64,000 bases of DNA from Mycolicibacterium neoaurum (lineage in GTDB: Bacteria > Actinomycetota > Actinomycetes > Mycobacteriales > Mycobacteriaceae), in NCBI RefSeq assembly GCF_036946495.1, contig NZ_JAQIIX010000002.1, forward strand, positions 3,844,001 through 3,908,000, read 5' to 3'. This document shows, piece by piece, positions 53,134 through 62,533 of this stretch. The position numbers and the translations under genes are program-made. Below the pieces are notes generated by a model. That model was not told where the DNA came from. It worked only from the letters and a program-made list of their open reading frames with translations, and did no database searches. Within the stretch, counting starts at the first letter, position 1. Each line of letters starts with the position of its first letter.

Positions 53134-54222
53134 ATGAACACCCCCGCTGAGCGGTCGAGCACGCTCTCCTTCGACCGATCCGACTGGATGACGATCGCGG
53201 CCATGGCCGCCGTCGTGGTCGTGTTGCACGTTTTCGGCTGGGGAGTGCTCGTGCTGGCGGTTGCGCCCCAACACATCACGCTCGGATCGGCCGGAGTCTT
53301 CGGTGTCGGCCTCGGGGTCACCGCCTACCTGCTCGGCGTCCGGCACGCCTTCGATGCCGACCATATCGCCGTCATCGACAACACCACCCGCAAGCTGGTC
53401 GGTGAGGGCAAACGATCGATGTCGACAGGCTTCTGGTTCTCGCTCGGACATTCCAGTGTCGTCTTCGGATTGGCGCTGCTGCTCGCGCTCGGCGTGCGGG
53501 CACTGGCCGGACCCGTGCAGGATGAGAACTCGTCGATGCTGCAGACCCTGGGACTCATCGGTTCGGTGGTCGCAGGGACATTCCTCATCCTCATCGGTGT
53601 GACGAACCTGTTCGCCGTGGTGGGCATTGCCAAGGTATTGCGCGACATGCGCTCCGGTCGGTTCGACGAGGCCGAGCTCGAGCGTCAACTCAACAATCGT
53701 GGCTTCCTTGCGCGCCTGCTGGGCAGGGTGATGAGGCGGGTCAGCAAGCCGTGGCACCTGTATCCCGTCGGTCTGCTGATGGGTCTGGGCTTCGACACCG
53801 CCACCCAGGTCGCGCTGCTGGTCCTGGCGGCGGGGACCGCCGCCTTCACGCTGCCGTGGTACGCGATCATGGTGCTGCCGGTCCTGTTCGCGGCCGGCAT
53901 GAGCCTGTTCGACGCGCTCGACGGAATCTTCATGTCGCGCGCCTACGGGTGGGCGTTCCTCCATCCGATCCGCAAGGTGTATTACAACCTGACCGTGACG
54001 GTGCTCTCGGTATTCGTCGCACTCGCCGTGGGTGTGATCGTGTTGGCCGGTCTGGTCACCGATCGCTTCGGTCTGGAGGCCGGTGTACTGGCCGCGATCG
54101 GTTCGGCAGATCTGGAATTCGTCGGTTTCATGATCGTCGGTATGTTCGTCGCGACCTGGGTGATCGCCATGGCGTACTGGCGTTTCGGGCGCGTCGAGCA
54201 GCGCTGGAGCGGCAGCGTCTGA
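53134..54222 (+). CDS. nicT: Nickel/cobalt transporter (NiCoT)
   Basis: 362 residues with about eight membrane segments. The family signature in segment II is RHAFDADHIAVIDNTTRK and the second one is LGFDTATQVALL. High-affinity uptake of Ni2+ or Co2+; selectivity cannot be read from the signature. It sits in a region rich in cobalt/corrin genes. Convergent with mtr, 3 bases apart. Confidence 0.94.
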   Translation: MNTPAERSSTLSFDRSDWMTIAAMAAVVVVLHVFGWGVLVLAVAPQHITLGSAGVFGVGLGVTAYLLGVRHAFDADHIAVIDNTTRKLVGEGKRSMSTGFWFSLGHSSVVFGLALLLALGVRALAGPVQDENSSMLQTLGLIGSVVAGTFLILIGVTNLFAVVGIAKVLRDMRSGRFDEAELERQLNNRGFLARLLGRVMRRVSKPWHLYPVGLLMGLGFDTATQVALLVLAAGTAAFTLPWYAIMVLPVLFAAGMSLFDALDGIFMSRAYGWAFLHPIRKVYYNLTVTVLSVFVALAVGVIVLAGLVTDRFGLEAGVLAAIGSADLEFVGFMIVGMFVATWVIAMAYWRFGRVEQRWSGSV

Positions 54223-54225
54223 TCA

Positions 54226-55620
54226 TCACTGGACCAAGCCCAGCAGTGCGTTCTCGATCACCTCGGGCAGCGCGGGATGGATCCAATATTGGCCGGTGGC
54301 AACCTCTTTGGCGGTCTGGCCGAAACTGATCGCCTGGATCAGCGGCTGGATGATCGACGATGCCTGATACCCCATGATGTGCGCGCCGAGCAGCTTGCCG
54401 GTCGCCCGGTCGCCGACGAGCTTGGCGATCCCGGTGGTGTCCTCCATGGCCCAGCCGTAGGCGGTGTCGCCGTAGCTCTGCACCTTGACGATGACATCGT
54501 GACCGGCGTCGCGGGCCTGTGCCTCGGTCAGGCCGACGGTGGCCAGCTGGGGATCGGTGAACACCGCCGAGGGCACATACCGGTGGTCGCTGGCCACCAT
54601 GGCTCCGGTGTCGTCCCAGTCCCGCAGCAGGTTGTGGCGCACCACCCGCATCTCATGGTTGGCCACGTGCTTGAGCTGATAGTTCGAGGACACATCGCCC
54701 AGCGCCCACACCCCGCGCGCGCTGGTGCGCTGGAACTCGTCGACGACGACCATGCCGTCGGAGACGTCGACACCGGCCAGTTCGGCATCGAGCTGATCAC
54801 CGTTGGGGCGGCGACCGGTGGCCACCAGCAGCATGTCGGCGGCCAACTCGGTGCCGTCGTCGAGTTCGAGGACGACACCGTCGCCGTCCTGCGGGCGCGA
54901 GCCCACGACGTTGACATGCGTGCGCAGATCCCATTTCTGGGCGGCCAGATCGGTGAAACGGTGGCACAGCGTCTCATCGCAATGGGTCAGCAGACCCGGT
55001 CCGCGCACGACGATGGTGATCCGCACGCCGAGGGCGGAGAACACGTGCGCGAACTCGGCGGTGACGAAACCACCGCCGACGATCACCAGGTGCTCGGGCA
55101 GTTCGTCGATGCGCATGATGTTGTCGCTGGTGTAGTACCGGACCCCACATTCGGTGATGGCCGGCGGGATCACCGCCCGTGCGCCGGCGGCGATCACCAC
55201 CTGATCAGAGCTGAACTCCGCGCCGTCCTCGGTGCGCAGTGTGTAGCGCCCGTCGGACACCCCGCTGAATCGGGTGTGACTGCCGTAGACGTCGATATTG
55301 GGCAGGCTGCGCTTGTAGGCCTCACCGCCGCTGGCGATGGGGTCGATCCGGCCGAAGACCCGTGCGACGATATCGGGCCAGCGGATCTTGTCGATATGGG
55401 CATCCACGCCGTACTGCGCGCTCTGCCGCACGGTGTGGGCCACCTCCGCGGCGTAGACGAACATCTTGGTCGGAATACAACCCACGTTGAGGCAGGTGCC
55501 GCCGAACGTCCCCTGCTCGCAGATGGCGATCCGCATGTCCGCATAGCGAGGGTCGACGTTCGGGTCGGGGATGCTGTTACCCGAACCGGTGCCGATGATC
55601 GTCAGGTCGTAATGCTGCAT
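54226..55620 (-). CDS. mtr: Mycothione reductase
   Basis: 464 residues. FAD motif IIGTGSGNSIPDP, the redox disulfide in GGTCLNVGCIPTKMFVYA, NAD motif VIVGGGFVTAEFAHVFS and the C-terminal WIHPALPEVIENALLG. Reduces mycothiol disulfide with NADPH, the actinobacterial counterpart of glutathione reductase. Presence supports the mycobacterial assignment. Confidence 0.97.
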   Translation of the reverse strand: MQHYDLTIIGTGSGNSIPDPNVDPRYADMRIAICEQGTFGGTCLNVGCIPTKMFVYAAEVAHTVRQSAQYGVDAHIDKIRWPDIVARVFGRIDPIASGGEAYKRSLPNIDVYGSHTRFSGVSDGRYTLRTEDGAEFSSDQVVIAAGARAVIPPAITECGVRYYTSDNIMRIDELPEHLVIVGGGFVTAEFAHVFSALGVRITIVVRGPGLLTHCDETLCHRFTDLAAQKWDLRTHVNVVGSRPQDGDGVVLELDDGTELAADMLLVATGRRPNGDQLDAELAGVDVSDGMVVVDEFQRTSARGVWALGDVSSNYQLKHVANHEMRVVRHNLLRDWDDTGAMVASDHRYVPSAVFTDPQLATVGLTEAQARDAGHDVIVKVQSYGDTAYGWAMEDTTGIAKLVGDRATGKLLGAHIMGYQASSIIQPLIQAISFGQTAKEVATGQYWIHPALPEVIENALLGLVQ

Positions 55621-55629
55621 ATGGGAGTC

Positions 55630-56631
55630 CTATCCGGCATGAGGCGCGGTCGATGTGGTCCCGCTCGTCAGATACCAATCCAGCCAGGTATCGAGTTCGC
55701 GGTAGGCCGCGGCCCGCGGTTCGGGCAGCGAGAGGAATACGTCGTGCTTGGCGTCGGCGACGGGTACGACCGTGAGCCGATTGCCGATGCAGCCGGCCCA
55801 GCGCGCGATCTGGCCGACGTCGAGCACCGCGTCGCCGCGCTGGATCAGGTCCGGGTCGGAGACCTCGGCGACACTGTGGTCCGAGCGCAGGACGAGGCTG
55901 GGCACACCGATATCGAGGCCCCGGTGTAACCGTCTCTGCCCCCGCCGGATTGCGTTGATCCAGCCGAAGGTGATCGGGAATCCGCCGACGGGCTTCCAGT
56001 CCAGGTTGTAGTCGAACTCACCGGCGAAATCGCGGTGCAGGGTGGTGCCGTAGCCACCCACGCCGGGCTTGCGGACCACCTGCAGCTTGCGGACCCGGGC
56101 CAGCGCCATCAGCGCCGCCGAAGTGGGTGGAGTACGCAGGACCGCCGGGCCGTGCAGGTCGAGGAAGGGGCTGTTGAGCACCAGCCCGGTGATCGGGCCG
56201 GTGGCGCCGCGGCGGCGCAGCCGATCCAGCCACAGCGAGAGGATCAGTCCACCGGCCGAATGGCCGTACATCAGTACCTGCTCGGCATCGACGGCAGTCA
56301 ACGCCGCCTGCAGCGCCGGATCGTAATGGGCCAGGTCCGAGGTGAAATGCGGGGTTTGGCCGGCACGCCGCGACCGCCCGCACTTGGGTAGGTCCAGGGC
56401 ATAACAGGCGAATCCGCGCCCGGCCAGATGGTCGGCCAGCTCGGTATGGAAGAAGTAATCGGTGTAACCGTGCACCACCAGCACCGCGCGTGCGGCTCGC
56501 GGCTGCGGACGTCCGCGCGATACCAGCGTCGCCACCAGCTCGCCCTCACCATCGGGGTCGGCACCGAGAGGCAACTGGTGCTGCCAATAGCCTGGCAAGA
56601 CGTCGGGCTCCCAGCCGGTCACGTCTGCCAC
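55630..56631 (-). CDS. Serine alpha/beta hydrolase (Rv2854-like)
   Basis: 333 residues from GTG 56631. Oxyanion region LVVHGYTDYFFH, nucleophile Ser in LMYGHSAGGLILSL, acid Asp region LVLRSDHSVAEV and His in ADAKHDVFLSLPE. The monoacylglycerol-lipase/lysophospholipase group is the nearest match in domain style. It ends 10 bases before the mtr start, so the two are probably one unit. Confidence 0.88.
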   Translation of the reverse strand: MADVTGWEPDVLPGYWQHQLPLGADPDGEGELVATLVSRGRPQPRAARAVLVVHGYTDYFFHTELADHLAGRGFACYALDLPKCGRSRRAGQTPHFTSDLAHYDPALQAALTAVDAEQVLMYGHSAGGLILSLWLDRLRRRGATGPITGLVLNSPFLDLHGPAVLRTPPTSAALMALARVRKLQVVRKPGVGGYGTTLHRDFAGEFDYNLDWKPVGGFPITFGWINAIRRGQRRLHRGLDIGVPSLVLRSDHSVAEVSDPDLIQRGDAVLDVGQIARWAGCIGNRLTVVPVADAKHDVFLSLPEPRAAAYRELDTWLDWYLTSGTTSTAPHAG

Positions 56632-56712
56632 TCTAGTGACCGGTACGCCCGAAGGGTCGGCGCGGCCGGGGCGAGCGAGGCCACCGAGCCCGACGACGAT
56701 AACCTTGTGGTC

Positions 56713-58206
56713 GTGTCTGACTCGAAGACCGTGAAGACGGACGTGGTACTCGTCGGTGCCGGCATCATGAGCGCCACCCTGAGTGCTCTGCTGCGCCTGC
56801 TCGAACCGAACTGGTCGATCACCTTGGTCGAGCGCCTCGACGGTGCGGCCGCCGAGAGTAGCGACCCCTGGAACAACGCGGGCACTGGCCATTCGGCGCT
56901 CTGTGAGCTGAACTACACGCCGCAGAATTCCGATGGCACCATCGACATCGCCAAGGCCGTCAACGTCAACGAGCAGTTCCAGGTCTCGCGTCAGTTCTGG
57001 ACCTACGCCGTGGAGAACGGCGTGCTGCCCGATGTGCGCAACTTCTTGAACCCGATCCCACACGTCAGCTTCGTCGAGGGCGCCGACAATGTCGCCTACC
57101 TGCGCGCCCGGTACGAGGCGTTGGTCTCCAACCCGCTGTTCTCGGGCATGGAGTACATCGACGACACCGACGAGTTCGCCCGCAGGCTGCCGTTCATGGC
57201 CGCCAAGCGCACGTTCGCCGAGCCGGTCGCACTGAACTGGACCCAATCCGGTACCGATGTCGACTTCGGCTCGCTGTCGCGCCAGTTGATCGGCTACACC
57301 GCGAGCCAGGGGATGACCACGCTGTTCGGGCACGATGTGCGCGACCTCTCCAAGGATTCCGACGGCGGCTGGACGGTCAAGGTCGTCAATCGGCGCACCC
57401 GGGCCAAGCACAAGATCAAGGCGAAGTTCGTATTCGTCGGTGCGGGTGGCGGTGCACTCCCGCTGCTGCAGAAGGCGGGCATCCCCGAGGCCAAGGGATT
57501 CGGCGGCTTCCCCGTCGGCGGTCAGTGGTTGCGGTCGGCCAATCCCGAGCTCACCGCCGGACACCAGGCCAAGGTCTACGGCGCGCCGCCGCTGGGCGCC
57601 CCGCCGATGTCGGTGCCTCACCTGGACACCCGGGTGATCAACGGTAAGTCCTATCTGCTGTTCGGGCCGTTCGCCGGATGGTCGCCCAAGTTCCTCAAGC
57701 AGGGCAAGGTCACCGATCTGCCGCTCTCGGTCAAGCCCAACAACCTGGCCTCGATGGTGGGTGTCGGACTCACCGAGATGAGCCTGCTGAAGTACCTCAT
57801 CGGTCAGCTGCTGCTCAGCGAGGCAGACCGGGTCGACGCGCTGCGTGAATTCGCACCCAGCGCAGTCGATTCGGACTGGGAGCTGGACATCGCCGGGCAG
57901 CGTGTGCAGGTGATCCGGCGCAAGGGTGCCGGTGGGGTGCTGGAATTCGGCACCACCGTGCTCACCGCCGCCGACGGCAGCATCGCCGGTCTGCTCGGTG
58001 CGTCCCCCGGTGCCTCGACCGCGGTGCCGGCCATGCTCGAGGTGATGGAACGCTGCTTCGCCGACCGCTACCCGACCTGGTTGCCCAAGCTCAAGGAGAT
58101 GGTGCCCTCGCTGGGAACCAAGCTCTCCGGCGAGCCGGCACTGTTCCGCGAGATCTGGGATCACGGCACCAAGGTGCTCAAACTCGATGCACCAGCGCCC
58201 GTATGA
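56713..58206 (+). CDS. mqo: Malate:quinone oxidoreductase
   Basis: 497 residues from GTG 56713 (GTG at 56707 is an alternative). FAD motif LVGAGIMSATLSALLR, the Mqo block DPWNNAGTGHSALCELNYTP, and QSGTDVDFGSLSRQL. Membrane-associated FAD enzyme that oxidises malate to oxaloacetate and reduces quinone. The next gene starts 13 bases after its stop. Confidence 0.95.
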   Translation: MSDSKTVKTDVVLVGAGIMSATLSALLRLLEPNWSITLVERLDGAAAESSDPWNNAGTGHSALCELNYTPQNSDGTIDIAKAVNVNEQFQVSRQFWTYAVENGVLPDVRNFLNPIPHVSFVEGADNVAYLRARYEALVSNPLFSGMEYIDDTDEFARRLPFMAAKRTFAEPVALNWTQSGTDVDFGSLSRQLIGYTASQGMTTLFGHDVRDLSKDSDGGWTVKVVNRRTRAKHKIKAKFVFVGAGGGALPLLQKAGIPEAKGFGGFPVGGQWLRSANPELTAGHQAKVYGAPPLGAPPMSVPHLDTRVINGKSYLLFGPFAGWSPKFLKQGKVTDLPLSVKPNNLASMVGVGLTEMSLLKYLIGQLLLSEADRVDALREFAPSAVDSDWELDIAGQRVQVIRRKGAGGVLEFGTTVLTAADGSIAGLLGASPGASTAVPAMLEVMERCFADRYPTWLPKLKEMVPSLGTKLSGEPALFREIWDHGTKVLKLDAPAPV

Positions 58207-58219
58207 CGGTGAGCTCACC

Positions 58220-58684
58220 ATGACCGTCGCGCTGCGCCGAAATTGGGCCAAGGATCTCGACGCCGCCACCCTCTACGAACTGCTCAAGCTGCGTGTCGAG
58301 GTCTTCGTTGTCGAGCAGGCTTGTCCCTACCCAGAACTCGACGGCCGTGACCTGCTCGCCGAGACCCGGCACTTCTGGCTGGAAGGTGAAGACGGACAGG
58401 TGATTTCGACGCTGCGATTGATGGAGGAACATCCGGGCGGGGAGAAGGTGTTCCGCATCGGCCGGGTGTGCACCAAACGCAGCGACCGCGGCCGCGGGCA
58501 CACCTCACGGCTGATGCAGGCCGCGCTCGCCGAGGTGGGTACCTATCCGTGCCGGATCGACGCGCAGACCTATCTGCAGGACATGTACGCCGCACACGGG
58601 TTCGTCCGTGAGGGTGAGGAATTCATCGAGGACGGCATCCCGCACATCGCGATGGTCCGCCCCGCGTCAGGAGGGGCCGCGTGA
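58220..58684 (+). CDS. GNAT family N-acetyltransferase (ElaA-like)
   Basis: 154 residues from ATG 58220; an earlier in-frame ATG overlaps the mqo end. LYELLKLRVEVFVVEQACPYPELDG then FRIGRVCTKRSDRGRGHTSRL is the ElaA pattern of the acetyl-CoA site. The target is unknown. Its stop overlaps the next GTG. Confidence 0.9.
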   Translation: MTVALRRNWAKDLDAATLYELLKLRVEVFVVEQACPYPELDGRDLLAETRHFWLEGEDGQVISTLRLMEEHPGGEKVFRIGRVCTKRSDRGRGHTSRLMQAALAEVGTYPCRIDAQTYLQDMYAAHGFVREGEEFIEDGIPHIAMVRPASGGAA

Positions 58685-60528
58685 CATATCCGTTCAGCGC
58701 GTTGATCGGTCACGACCGATTGCGGCTGGCCCTGATCCTGTGCGCGGTGCGCCCCGATATCGGGGGCGTGCTGATCCGCGGCGAGAAGGGCACCGCCAAG
58801 TCGACCGCCGTGCGCGCGCTGGCGGCCGTGCTCGCCCACGTGGACGCGGACGCGCGGCTGGTCGAACTGCCGATCGGGGCCACCGAGGACCGCGTCGTCG
58901 GATCGCTCGATCTGCAGAAGGTGCTCCGCGAAGGTGAACACGCGTTTTCCCCGGGACTGCTGGCGCGCGCCCACGGCGGTGTGCTCTATGTCGACGAGGT
59001 CAACCTGTTGCACGACCATCTGGTCGATGTCCTGTTGGATGCCGCCGCGATGGGCCGGGTGCATATCGAACGTGATGGTGTCTCGCACTCCCATGACGCC
59101 CGATTCGTCCTGATCGGGACCATGAACCCCGAAGAGGGCGAGCTGCGGCCGCAGCTGCTGGATCGGTTCGGCCTCACCGTCGACGTGGCGGCCTCCCGCG
59201 ATGTCGATACCCGCGTCGAGGTGATCCGGTCGCGGCTGGCCTATGAAGCCGACCCGGACGGTTTCGCCGCCGGTTACGCCGAGGCCGATGCCGAGCTGGC
59301 CCGCCGCATTGCCGCCGCGCGCGCCGCACTCGCCGATGTGGTGCTGGGGGACAACGAGTTACGACGTATCGCCGCGCTGTGTGCGGCGTTCGACGTGGAC
59401 GGGATGCGGGCCGACCTGGTGCTGGCCCGCACCGCGGTCGCGCACGCCGCGTGGCGCGGCAGCGCGGTCGTGGAGGAAGAAGACATTCGGGTGGCCGCGG
59501 AGCTTGCGCTGCCGCACCGCCGGCGCCGTGATCCGTTCGACGATCCCGGCCTTGATCCCGAGCGGCTCGACGATGCGCTGTCACAGACCGCCGAGGCCCC
59601 CGACGAGCCCGAACCCGAGCCGCCCGGTGGCGGCGGGGGATCGGATGCCCCCACGGAAGGGTCGGCCGCACAAGCCGATTCGTCGGACCGCGGTGAGCAG
59701 CAGCAGACCGCTCCGCCGCCGACGCGGTCCAGCGCACCGCCGTCGTCGACATTCCGAACCCGCGCCCTGGTGGTCCCCGGCGTCGGCGAGGGTGCTCCGG
59801 GCCGGCGGTCCAAGGCGCGCAACCGCACCGGCAGCACCGTCGGGTCCACCGAGGTGGTGGGCGAGGGCCACGGAACTCATGTCTTCGCCACCCTTCTCGC
59901 GGCGGTCAACAATCAGCGCCGACCCGGGCGGCCGCAGGTGCAACCCGAGGATGTGCGGCGCGCGGTACGTGAGGGCCGCGAGGGCAATCTGGTGATCTTC
60001 GTCGTGGACGCCTCGGGTTCGATGGCGGCGCGCGACCGGATGTCGGCGGTCGGCGGGGCGGCGCTGTCGTTGTTGCGTGACGCCTACCAGCGGCGCGACA
60101 AGGTCGCGGTGATCACCTTCCGCGGCGGGCAGGCCGACCTGCTGCTGCCGCCCACCTCCTCGGTGTACATCGCCGGCCGGCGGTTGGCCCGGTTCGACAC
60201 CGGCGGCAAAACCCCACTGGCGCAAGGCCTGCTGGCGGCGCGTGATGTGGTGGTGCGCGAGAAGGCGCGCGACCGTGCGCGTCGGCCGCTGGTGGTGGTG
60301 CTCACCGACGGACGTGCGACCGGGGGACCGGACCCGCTGGGTCGGACCAGGACGGCGGCGCGGATGCTGTTGGCCGAGGGCGCCGCGGCCGTCGTGGTGG
60401 ACTGTGAGACCTCGTTCGTGCGACTGGGTTTGGCCGAGGAATTGGCGCGTCAGCTGCAGGCCCCGGCGGTCCGGCTCGCGCATCTGCAGGCCGGTGAACT
60501 CACCTCGCTGGTCAAGACGGCGGCATGA
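58681..60528 (+). CDS. Mg-chelatase-like ChlI-ChlD fusion (probable cobaltochelatase subunit)
   Basis: 615 residues with GTG start overlapping the GNAT stop. The N-terminal AAA+ ChlI-like part has Walker A GEKGTAKSTAV, LYVDEVNLLHDHLVDVLLD and IGTMNPEEGELRPQLLDRFG. A Pro/Gly-rich linker (about 325-380) and a von Willebrand A domain with the MIDAS motif DASGSMAARD follow. Bacterial ChlID proteins join with the large CobN/ChlH subunit to insert Co2+ or Mg2+ in a tetrapyrrole. The following cobO, cobB and cysG favour cobalt and B12; the large subunit is not in the window. Confidence 0.9.
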   Translation: MTYPFSALIGHDRLRLALILCAVRPDIGGVLIRGEKGTAKSTAVRALAAVLAHVDADARLVELPIGATEDRVVGSLDLQKVLREGEHAFSPGLLARAHGGVLYVDEVNLLHDHLVDVLLDAAAMGRVHIERDGVSHSHDARFVLIGTMNPEEGELRPQLLDRFGLTVDVAASRDVDTRVEVIRSRLAYEADPDGFAAGYAEADAELARRIAAARAALADVVLGDNELRRIAALCAAFDVDGMRADLVLARTAVAHAAWRGSAVVEEEDIRVAAELALPHRRRRDPFDDPGLDPERLDDALSQTAEAPDEPEPEPPGGGGGSDAPTEGSAAQADSSDRGEQQQTAPPPTRSSAPPSSTFRTRALVVPGVGEGAPGRRSKARNRTGSTVGSTEVVGEGHGTHVFATLLAAVNNQRRPGRPQVQPEDVRRAVREGREGNLVIFVVDASGSMAARDRMSAVGGAALSLLRDAYQRRDKVAVITFRGGQADLLLPPTSSVYIAGRRLARFDTGGKTPLAQGLLAARDVVVREKARDRARRPLVVVLTDGRATGGPDPLGRTRTAARMLLAEGAAAVVVDCETSFVRLGLAEELARQLQAPAVRLAHLQAGELTSLVKTAA

Positions 60529-60547
60529 GGACAACCGAGGAGACCCG

Positions 60548-61162
60548 ATGCCACAGGGACAACCGCTGACAGTGCCCGATGACGGGCTGACCACCAAAGC
60601 CCGGCGCAATGCGCCGCTGCTGGCGGTACACACCGGGCCGGGCAAGGGAAAGTCGACCGCGGCGTTCGGGATGGCCTTGCGGGCCTGGAATCAGGGTTTC
60701 GACATCGGGGTGTTCCAGTTCGTCAAGAGCGCGAAGTGGAAGGTGGGCGAGGAGAGCGTCTTTCGGGAGCTCGGCAGGCTGCACGACGAGCACGGCGCCG
60801 GTGGTCCCGTGCAGTGGCACAAGATGGGCTCGGGCTGGTCATGGACGCGCAAGCACGGATCCGAGGTGGATCACGCCGAGACCGCGCGGGACGGCTGGGC
60901 TGAGATCAGCCGCCGAATCGCCGCCGCACAGCACGACTTCTACGTCCTCGACGAGTTCACCTATCCACTCAAATGGGGCTGGATCGATGTCGACGAGGTC
61001 GTCGCGACCCTGGCCGACCGGCCGGGTCGCCAGCATGTGGTGATCACCGGTCGCGATGCGCCGCAGGCGCTCATCGACGCCGCCGACCTGGTGACCGAGA
61101 TGACCAAGGTGAAGCATCCGATGGACGCGGGCCGCAAGGGGCAGCGGGGCATCGAGTGGTAG
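60548..61162 (+). CDS. cobO: Cob(I)yrinic acid a,c-diamide adenosyltransferase
   Basis: 204 residues. P-loop TGPGKGKSTAAFGMA, FQFVKSAKWKVGEE and FYVLDEFTYPLKWGW are CobO/BtuR hallmarks. Attaches the adenosyl group to cobalt. 19 bases after the chelatase gene, and the cobB start overlaps its stop. Confidence 0.96.
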   Translation: MPQGQPLTVPDDGLTTKARRNAPLLAVHTGPGKGKSTAAFGMALRAWNQGFDIGVFQFVKSAKWKVGEESVFRELGRLHDEHGAGGPVQWHKMGSGWSWTRKHGSEVDHAETARDGWAEISRRIAAAQHDFYVLDEFTYPLKWGWIDVDEVVATLADRPGRQHVVITGRDAPQALIDAADLVTEMTKVKHPMDAGRKGQRGIEW

Positions 61163-62514
61163 CTCCAGCGGTCGTCATCGCCGCGCCGTCATCGGGCAGC
61201 GGAAAGACCACGATCGCAACGGGTCTGATGGGCGCGCTGCGGCGAGCCGGTCGACGCGTGGCGCCGTTCAAGGTCGGCCCGGATTTCATCGACCCCGGCT
61301 ACCACGCGCTGGCCGCCGGTGTGCCGGGACGCAACCTGGATCCGGTCCTGGTGGGTGAGCACCTGATCGGACCGCTCTACCGGCACGGTGCCGCGGCGGC
61401 CGACATCGCCGTCGTCGAGGGTGTGATGGGCCTGTTCGACGGGCGCATAAGTGCACACCACACCGGTCCGGCGCAGGGCTCCACCGCGCACGTTGCCGCC
61501 CTGCTCGGCGCGCCGGTGGTGCTGGTGGTCGATGCCCGCGGGCAGGCGCACAGCATCGGCGCACTGCTGCACGGTTTCTCGACATTCGACAGCTCGATCC
61601 GAGTGGCCGGGGTGATTCTGAACCGGGTCGGTTCGGCGCGCCACGAACAGGTCCTGCGCCAGGGGTGTGAACAGGCCGGGGTGCCCGTGTTCGGGGCGAT
61701 CCCGCGGTCGGCCGAACTGGAGGTGCCCTCGCGGCACCTGGGGCTGGTGACGGCAGTGGAGTTCGGGGCGCTGGCTCAGCGTGCGGTCGCGGCGATGACC
61801 GATCTGGTCGCCCAGCACGTCGACGTGGGCGCGGTGGCCGGGGCGGCTACGGCCCATACACACACCCCCGCCTGGAGCCCGGAGCCTGAACACCGTCTCC
61901 AGGAGCCGGTCACCATCGCCCTGGCCGCCGGGCGCGCCTTCAGCTTCGGCTACGCCGAGCACCGCGAACTGCTGACCGCCGCCGGGGCGGATGTCGTCGA
62001 ATTCGATCCGCTCACCGAGCTGTTGCCCGCGGGCACCGCGGGCGTGGTGATCCCCGGTGGGTTTCCCGAACAGTTCACCACCGAGTTGTCGGCCAATACG
62101 ACCGTGCGGGCCGAGATTCGGGCGCTGGCGGCCGCTGGTGGCCCGGTGCACGCCGAGTGCGCCGGGCTGACCTATCTGATGGACGATCTGGACGGCGCGC
62201 CGATGTGTGGGGTCCTCGCCGGTTCGGCATCGTTCACCGAGCGGCTCACATTGGGCTACCGTGATGCCGTCGCAGTGGCCGATTCGTCCATGCACATCGC
62301 GGGGGAGAGGGTCAGTGGGCACGAGTTCCACCGGACCGCAGTGACTTTCGCCACAGAATACGAACCGGCGTGGGGATTCGCCGGGACCGGTGGCCGGGAC
62401 GGTGCGGTGCACGCCGGGGTACACGCGGGCTATCTGCACACCCATCCGGCCGGACATCCGAAGGCGTGCTCGCGCTTCGTCACCGCGGCGGCAACCTTTA
62501 AGCTCGGCGGGTGA
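61156..62514 (+). CDS. cobB: Cobyrinate a,c-diamide synthase
   Basis: 452 residues with GTG at 61156, overlapping cobO by 7 bases. N-terminal P-loop domain APSSGSGKTTIATGL and FKVGPDFIDPGYH; C-terminal glutaminase with the Cys in HAECAGLTYLMDDL and the final HTHPAGHPKA. Amidates the a and c carboxyls of cobyrinate, before the step catalysed by CobO. Confidence 0.95.
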   Translation: MVAPAVVIAAPSSGSGKTTIATGLMGALRRAGRRVAPFKVGPDFIDPGYHALAAGVPGRNLDPVLVGEHLIGPLYRHGAAAADIAVVEGVMGLFDGRISAHHTGPAQGSTAHVAALLGAPVVLVVDARGQAHSIGALLHGFSTFDSSIRVAGVILNRVGSARHEQVLRQGCEQAGVPVFGAIPRSAELEVPSRHLGLVTAVEFGALAQRAVAAMTDLVAQHVDVGAVAGAATAHTHTPAWSPEPEHRLQEPVTIALAAGRAFSFGYAEHRELLTAAGADVVEFDPLTELLPAGTAGVVIPGGFPEQFTTELSANTTVRAEIRALAAAGGPVHAECAGLTYLMDDLDGAPMCGVLAGSASFTERLTLGYRDAVAVADSSMHIAGERVSGHEFHRTAVTFATEYEPAWGFAGTGGRDGAVHAGVHAGYLHTHPAGHPKACSRFVTAAATFKLGG

Positions 62515-62533
62515 AGCGCACCCGAGGAGCCCA